A DNA stretch of 64,000 bases, taken from Acidaminococcus sp. (GTDB taxonomy: Bacteria; Bacillota; Negativicutes; Acidaminococcales; Acidaminococcaceae). A model generated the notes under the pieces. The model saw nothing but the letters and a program-made list of their open reading frames with translations, did not search any database and had not been told where the DNA came from. The position numbers were made by a program, and so were the translations under genes. Below, piece after piece: positions 59,858 through 64,000 of this stretch; position 1 is the first letter of the stretch, and each line of letters starts with the position of its first letter. The stretch lies in the NCBI GenBank assembly GCA_022482815.1, contig JAKVOM010000001.1, positions 1,566,946 to 1,630,945 of the forward strand. Reading direction: 5' to 3'.

Positions 59858-61108
59858 ATGGCAGATACTCAAAAATTAAATGAAGAGGCCTTAAAGATGC
59901 ATGCCGCCAATCACGGCAAGCTGGAAACTCACTGCAAAGTACCTCTGGAAGATGGTCATGATCTGGCTATCGCTTATACGCCCGGCGTCGCCGCACCGTG
60001 CCTGAAAATTAAAGATGATCCGAAACTGTCCTTCGAATACACCTGGCGGGGCAATGTAGTCGCCGTCATCACCGACGGTACCCGTGTCCTCGGTATGGGA
60101 GATATCGGACCGGAAGCGGCAATGCCTGTCATGGAAGGCAAGTCCGTCCTGTATAAGAAATTTGGTGACATTGACTCTATTCCTATCTGCATTGATACCA
60201 AAGATCCCGACGAATTCGTAAATATCGTTGAAAAACTGCAGCCTTCCTTCGGCGGCGTCAACCTGGAAGATATTTCTTCCCCGAAATGCTATCAGATTGA
60301 AGCTGAACTGATTAAGCGCTGCCATATTCCTATTTTCCACGATGACCAGCATGGTACGGCTATTATTGCCTGCGCCGCCGTGATGGGAGCCCTGCGCTAT
60401 GTCAAGAAGGACATTACTTCTGTGAAGTGTGTCGTAAACGGCTGCGGTGCTGCCGGCTCTGCCATTGGCAAACTGTTGTATCATCTCGGTGTCAAAGATT
60501 TGATTATGATCGACAGTAAAGGCGCAATCTACGAAGGACGTCCTGGCAGTATGGATATGGCCAAGACCTATCTTGCCGGCGTGACCAATAAGGGAATGTA
60601 CAAAGGCGACCTGGCCGGTGCTGTAAAGGGTGCTGACGTACTCATCGGCGTTTCCAAGCCCGGTGCCATTACGCAGGATATGATCCGTTCCATGGCAGAT
60701 AAAGCCATTGTCTTTGCCATTGCTAACCCGGTCCCTGAAATTTCCTATGAGGATGCCAAAGCTGCCGGTGCTGCTGTCGTAGGTACGGGCCGCAGTGATG
60801 CACCGAACCAGGTCAATAACGTCTGCGTCTTCCCGGGTATGTTCCGCGGCGCACTAGACGTTCGTTCTTCCGCAATCACGGAAGAAATGAAAGTGGCTGC
60901 TGTTCATGCCATTGCCGGTTTGATTGAGGACAAAGACCTGCGTGAGGATTATGTGGTTCCTGATGCCTTTGACCGCCGTATTGTACCGGAAGTAGCTGCT
61001 GCGGTAGCTAAAGTTGCTATGGATCAGGGCATTGCCCGTGTAAAACGCGATCCGGAAGATATTAAGAGGGAAGCGGCTGCGAGGATTGATAGGAACTGGA
61101 ATGCATGA
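59858..61108 (+). CDS. Malic enzyme (oxaloacetate-decarboxylating)
   Basis: The 416-residue protein matches short bacterial malic enzymes: AIAYTPGVAAPC with the catalytic tyrosine, DGTRVLGMGDIGPEAAMPVMEGK, the metal-binding FHDDQHGTA and a Rossmann segment (VVNGCGAAGSAIGKLL). It converts malate to pyruvate and CO2 with NAD or NADP; the absence of the C-terminal phosphotransacetylase-like domain places it with the short type. GGAGGAGG lies before the ATG. It probably links C4 acids to pyruvate in fermentation. Confidence 0.94.
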   Translation: MADTQKLNEEALKMHAANHGKLETHCKVPLEDGHDLAIAYTPGVAAPCLKIKDDPKLSFEYTWRGNVVAVITDGTRVLGMGDIGPEAAMPVMEGKSVLYKKFGDIDSIPICIDTKDPDEFVNIVEKLQPSFGGVNLEDISSPKCYQIEAELIKRCHIPIFHDDQHGTAIIACAAVMGALRYVKKDITSVKCVVNGCGAAGSAIGKLLYHLGVKDLIMIDSKGAIYEGRPGSMDMAKTYLAGVTNKGMYKGDLAGAVKGADVLIGVSKPGAITQDMIRSMADKAIVFAIANPVPEISYEDAKAAGAAVVGTGRSDAPNQVNNVCVFPGMFRGALDVRSSAITEEMKVAAVHAIAGLIEDKDLREDYVVPDAFDRRIVPEVAAAVAKVAMDQGIARVKRDPEDIKREAAARIDRNWNA

Positions 61109-61136
61109 GTTTTGAAGAATTGAATATGTAACTTTT

Positions 61137-61186
61137 ACGCCGTCGAAACTTGAACCTATGAGAGGTGGTTTCGACGGCGTTTTTTT
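61137..61186 (+). terminator. Terminator of the malic enzyme gene
   Basis: ACGCCGTCGAAAC pairs perfectly with GTTTCGACGGCGT across 18 bases, and six T follow. Confidence 0.9.
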
Positions 61187-61216
61187 CGTACGACAGACTG
61201 CTTCACGGTTAGTTTG

Positions 61217-61442
61217 GGTTGACGCCTCAGCCCCTATGTTCGTCGGCTGGCCTCCTCAGCGCCGGGGCTGAGCTCACATTAAGGAACTCGATTCCGTGTC
61301 TTGCAGAATCCAAGCCCAATCACTGTGTCAGAAAGGTTTGCAAGCTGGTCGACGTACCCAAAACCGTACGCCTCCCAGCTGCAGGCCTTTCTTCCTTGTG
61401 CTTGGACTCGTCTTGCAGCAATCCACAAAATCGAGAATGAAA
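61217..61442 (+). repeat. Tandem long repeat, copy 1
   Basis: This unit of about 226 bases begins with TGACGCCTCAGCCCC and ends in TCGAGAATGAAA. It contains a CTCAGCCCC/GGGGCTGAG inverted repeat near its start. Copy 2 matches with only two base differences. A 73-codon plus-strand frame (starting TPQPLCSSAG) runs through it but has no ribosome binding site. The role is unknown. Confidence 0.85.
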
Positions 61443-61564
61443 GCTGTTCTTAAAACGTAGAAACTACTACTCATAAGAAGATAGATTCAGAAAATGTAGC
61501 TATTACGCTTAAGCATAAAGGCTGGCATACCACCATGCATTCTCCCTGCGTCACGAATACTTTG

Positions 61565-61790
61565 GGGTGACGCCTCAGCCCCTATGTTCGTCGGCTGGCC
61601 TCCTCATCGCCGGGGCTGAGCTCACATTAAGGAACTCGATTCCGTGTCTTGCAGAATCCAAGCCCAATCACTGTGTCAGAAAGGTCTGCAAGCTGGTCGA
61701 CGTACCCAAAACCGTACGCCTCCCAGCTGCAGGCCTTTCTTCCTTGTGCTTGGACTCGTCTTGCAGCAATCCACAAAATCGAGAATGAAA
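61565..61790 (+). repeat. Tandem long repeat, copy 2
   Basis: Nearly identical to copy 1, offset 348 bases. Of the two differences, one changes a codon (Ser to Ile in the frame) and one is silent. The spacers after copies 1 and 2 are also related, but much more diverged. Confidence 0.85.
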
Positions 61791-61954
61791 ACTGCTTTTG
61801 AAATATAGAAAGTACTGCTCACGAGAACGAGAGCATAATTTCAGAAATTAGTTATTACGTTTCGGCAGAGCTAAGTAATATACAGAGGCACGAAGTTTGG
61901 TCGGGGTATCAAGTGTGGTTTCCTCTGTAGTGTCAATGCGTCACGATTACCTCA

Positions 61955-62103
61955 GGTTGACGCCTCAGCCCCTATGTTCGTCGGCTGGCCTCACGAACGC
62001 CGGGGCTGAGCTCACATTAAGGAACTCGATTCCGTGTCTTGCAGAATCCAAGCCCAATCACTGTGTCAGAAAGGTCTGTGAGCTGGTCGACGTACCCAAA
62101 ACC
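61955..62103 (+). repeat. Tandem long repeat, copy 3 (truncated)
   Basis: It matches copies 1 and 2 up to GACGTACCCAAAACC and then changes to unrelated sequence with short GTCGC-rich repeats (62110-62145). It is preceded, like copy 2, by a TGCGTCACGA string. Confidence 0.85.
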
Positions 62104-62187
62104 TTAAAAACCGCTGGTCGCCGGTCGCTTGTCGCAAGTCGCTCGTGGAAGTCAAATTGACATGACAATTTGGCCTGAATAAAAAAC

Positions 62188-62221
62188 ATCTGCAGTCCAG
62201 ATTGGTGAACTGCAGATTTTT
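62188..62221. terminator. Terminator-like hairpin
   Basis: ATCTGCAGT pairs perfectly with ACTGCAGAT across 12 bases, with T-rich sequence on both strands. It lies between the repeat cluster and the MocR gene. Confidence 0.6.
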
Positions 62222-62403
62222 GTATGTGCACTTCTGGCTGTACTATGCAGACGCGGATCGCTGGTCAAACGATAGGAGGCAAACCATAAATATTTTGCAT
62301 TGAATGAAAATCTAACTATTATCTGTAATCTATATTCAAGAATCCGCCAAGGCTGATGCTCGCAAGATTGTACTAGCCACTGCCCACTAATCACCAGCCA
62401 CTT
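62222..62403. other. Intergenic region after the MocR gene
   Basis: No gene is seen. It contains copies of the dispersed strings AAGAATCCGCCAAGGCTGATG and GCAAGATTGTACTAGCCACT (62362-62381), shared with 58531-58574. Confidence 0.55.
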
Positions 62404-63804
62404 CTAGTTTTCAACCATACTCCCCTCCAGGTAATCTTTCAAAATTTGCAGTCCTTTCTTTAGTCGGTGCACATTTCCGGCAGAGCAGAGGGCGACACGG
62501 AGATATTTTTCACCGTTTTCGCGTGTCACGGCAAAGCGTTCGGAATGATAGATCCTGACACCTCGGTCAAGCAGCTCCTTTTCTGTTTTGAGGAAGGGAC
62601 GGTTCGTACCGATGGGAAGCCAGCGATAGTAGCAGGGCGCTGTTTCGAACCCCGGGAAAAACTCGGTGAAAAGGCGGCTGGCTTCGACGGCCCACGCGGC
62701 CTTTTTGCGGGCAATTTCATAGGCACTGCCGTTTAAGATGAGCTCGCTGATGATTTCCGCATCAAGGGAGGAGGTTTTGATGTTGATATTGGAGATACCG
62801 TGGCTGATGGCTCCTTTGAGTGCCGGCGGAAAGGACATGAAGGCAATCCGCAGCCCCGGACACAAACTTTTTGTCATACCGCAGATATAGACAGAATCGC
62901 CTTTTAGAAGGTCATGAAATGAGGGCAGAACGGGCAGGCCGGACGCCGCAAAGAGCCAGGTGGAAATATCGTCCTCGATGAGTATCAGCTTCTGCCGTTT
63001 GATGACGGCGGCCAGCTCTTTTCGCCGCGCTTCAGAGATGGTTATCGTCGTCGGATTTGCACAGGTCGGGATGAGATAGATCCCCTTGAGCGCGTGCAGG
63101 CGGCAGCTTCTTTCCAGGGCATCGGGCCGCATCCCTTCCTTGTCGCCGGGAATGGGGACGAGGACGAGATGGAACATGTGGGCGAGCTCGATAAAATTAG
63201 AATACGTATAGGGATCGACGGCGATTTCATCACCCGGTGAAAAAAGCGAAAGCAAAGCGACGGTGAGCGCATTCTGGGCGCCTGCACAGATGGCCATGTG
63301 CGTTGGGTCGCTGTATACTTTGAGCTGCTCTATCCAGCGGGCACCGGCAGCAAGCTGGTGAGGATGCCCGAGCGGGTAGGAATACTCGTAGAGGCTTCTC
63401 AGATAGCCGCGTTCGATGACGGTACGTGTCGCTTCTTCCACAGGAAGACTGTACTCGCTGAAGCCGTTGACGGAACCCATTTCAATGGTGTCCTGCCGGC
63501 TTTCGGGAACGGCTATTGTCACATCTTCTGCCGGATGCGCGGCGACGAACGTTCCCTTGCCGGTCACGCCGTAGATGAGGCCCTTCTTGCGGCAAAGATC
63601 GTAAACCCGTGTTATTGTCGTATAGTTGAGATCCAGATAGTCGGCGATTTCGCGCTGGGGCGGCAGTTTTGTTCCGGCTTTGAGCTCGCCGCTGTGGATT
63701 TTCTCCTCGAGGTCAAGGGAAAGCGATTTATAATAAGGAACCGTGAGTTTTGTCTTGTCCGGTTTCCAACTGAGAGGGTAGTGGTCAAAAGAATTGACAG
63801 GCAT
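62404..63804 (-). CDS. MocR/PdxR-type regulator (GntR domain fused to aminotransferase)
   Basis: The 466-residue protein has an N-terminal GntR winged helix (about 22-90, LPPQREIADYLDLNYTTITRVYD) and a fold-type I aminotransferase domain (about 110-460) with the pyridoxal-phosphate lysine Lys312 in CGMTKSLCPGLR. MocR proteins sense pyridoxal phosphate or an amino-acid adduct and control divergent genes. I start at ATG 63804 behind AAAGGAC; the longer frame to 63867 runs into the palindrome. It is divergent from a PhzF-family gene, its likely target. Confidence 0.9.
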   Translation of the reverse strand: MPVNSFDHYPLSWKPDKTKLTVPYYKSLSLDLEEKIHSGELKAGTKLPPQREIADYLDLNYTTITRVYDLCRKKGLIYGVTGKGTFVAAHPAEDVTIAVPESRQDTIEMGSVNGFSEYSLPVEEATRTVIERGYLRSLYEYSYPLGHPHQLAAGARWIEQLKVYSDPTHMAICAGAQNALTVALLSLFSPGDEIAVDPYTYSNFIELAHMFHLVLVPIPGDKEGMRPDALERSCRLHALKGIYLIPTCANPTTITISEARRKELAAVIKRQKLILIEDDISTWLFAASGLPVLPSFHDLLKGDSVYICGMTKSLCPGLRIAFMSFPPALKGAISHGISNINIKTSSLDAEIISELILNGSAYEIARKKAAWAVEASRLFTEFFPGFETAPCYYRWLPIGTNRPFLKTEKELLDRGVRIYHSERFAVTRENGEKYLRVALCSAGNVHRLKKGLQILKDYLEGSMVEN

Positions 63805-63862
63805 GGAAAAGTCCTTTCTATACTCATGAGTGACCCGATATACACTCGTCATGAAATTGTTG

Positions 63863-63888
63863 TACATACAATTTTAATATTGTATGTA
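63863..63888. promoter_or_regulatory. Perfect 10-bp palindrome in the divergent promoter region
   Basis: TACATACAAT (63863-63872) faces ATTGTATGTA (63879-63888) across 6 bases. It covers the -35 box of the PhzF-family promoter and lies in the leader or promoter of the MocR gene, so it is the obvious MocR operator. Confidence 0.65.
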
Positions 63889-63908
63889 TTATGGCATACG
63901 GGTACAAT
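63880..63908 (+). promoter_or_regulatory. Promoter of the PhzF-family gene
   Basis: TTGTAT (63880-63885), a 17-base spacer and TACAAT (63903-63908) lie 31 bases before the ATG. The -35 overlaps the palindrome. Confidence 0.65.
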
Positions 63909-63939
63909 AGAGTCAAGTGAAGGACAGGAGGTTTTACCC

Positions 63940-64000
63940 ATGAAAAAAATCATCAAACAATATAACGTCGATGCTTTTTCGGATACCGTGTTTGCCGGCA
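63940..64000 (+). CDS. PhzF-family protein, start only
   Basis: Only 20 codons are inside the window. The start MKKIIKQYNVDAFSDTVFAG matches the N-terminus of PhzF/YddE-type isomerases (usually Y.VDAFT...F.GN). GGACAGGAGG lies before the ATG. The gene continues beyond the right edge. Function in phenazine synthesis is not implied; most members are uncharacterised. Confidence 0.65.
   Translation, partial: MKKIIKQYNVDAFSDTVFAG

Noticed and set aside
61217..62103. CRISPR array
   Set aside because: Units are about 226 bases with 120-165-base spacers that are related to each other. No cas genes are present.
61219..62160. Three copies of a 73- to 87-codon frame beginning TPQPLCSSAG
   Set aside because: No Shine-Dalgarno site or promoter in front of any copy. 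Conservation is at nucleotide level across the unit, so I annotate a repeat and leave coding as an open question.

Overview
The window looks like chromosome of a low-to-mid GC anaerobic Firmicute with an outer membrane (Negativicutes, most like Acidaminococcus or a close relative). This is inferred from gene content and order: csaB, DUF5693, ftsEX, an EnvC-type M23 protein and a CtpA protease after secA and prfB; a phosphotransacetylase and malic enzyme of fermentative type; several polar amino-acid ABC transporters; and TTG/GTG starts behind strong Shine-Dalgarno sites. No database search was possible, so the genus is a guess.

Layout. 1-755: repeats and hairpins, no convincing gene. 756-3598: isochorismatase-family hydrolase, pta, FMN split-barrel protein and HxlR regulator. 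3600-5508: a complete IS1182-family element with matched ends. 5964-11421: a compact operon for uptake and breakdown of 2-aminoethylphosphonate (ATPase, fused permease, lipoprotein, PhnW, PhnX). 11679-20345: aldo/keto reductase with iron-sulfur motifs, two HAD phosphatases, a pentapeptide-repeat protein, a decayed AdoMet-decarboxylase-like protein, RecD2, ComF and two secreted proteins. 20509-22485: ArsP-type permease, ArsR, ArsC and a small CxxC redox protein. 22888-25654: ATP-grasp / alpha-E / transglutaminase operon. 25736-28811 (minus): glycine betaine-type ABC transporter. 29066-29704 (minus): HD-GYP-like protein.

29996-33479 holds a strong promoter, a roughly 216-nt structured leader RNA I could not assign to a known class, and two paralogous amino-acid-binding lipoproteins with a permease and an ATPase. 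33736-46967 is the housekeeping core: hpf, secA, prfB, DUF5693, csaB, ftsE, ftsX, an M23 peptidase, a C-terminal processing protease and a hybrid histidine kinase whose phospho-acceptor histidine is missing. 47235-54751 is a catabolic and transport operon (xi-class GST, MmgE/PrpD, binding protein, two permeases, ATPase, GNAT). It resembles a variant of the B. subtilis yxe operon and is split by an IS110-family element carrying a candidate bridge RNA. 54918-61108: endonuclease IV, ThiT, tRNA-Arg(CCG), a thioesterase / unknown / CofE-like trio, RdgB, a YfcE-type phosphoesterase and malic enzyme. 61217-62103: three copies of an approximately 226-bp repeat. 62404-64000: a MocR-type regulator divergent from a truncated PhzF-family gene, with a palindrome between them.

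The strongest candidates for something undescribed are the leader RNA at 30032-30247, the GST/MmgE/ABC/GNAT operon, the triplicated repeat, and two proteins that keep a fold but have lost catalytic residues (SpeD-like and histidine kinase). Intergenic regions also carry two dispersed sequence families: terminator hairpins with a shared GGCTGTGAAA stem, and degenerate gene-end repeats.
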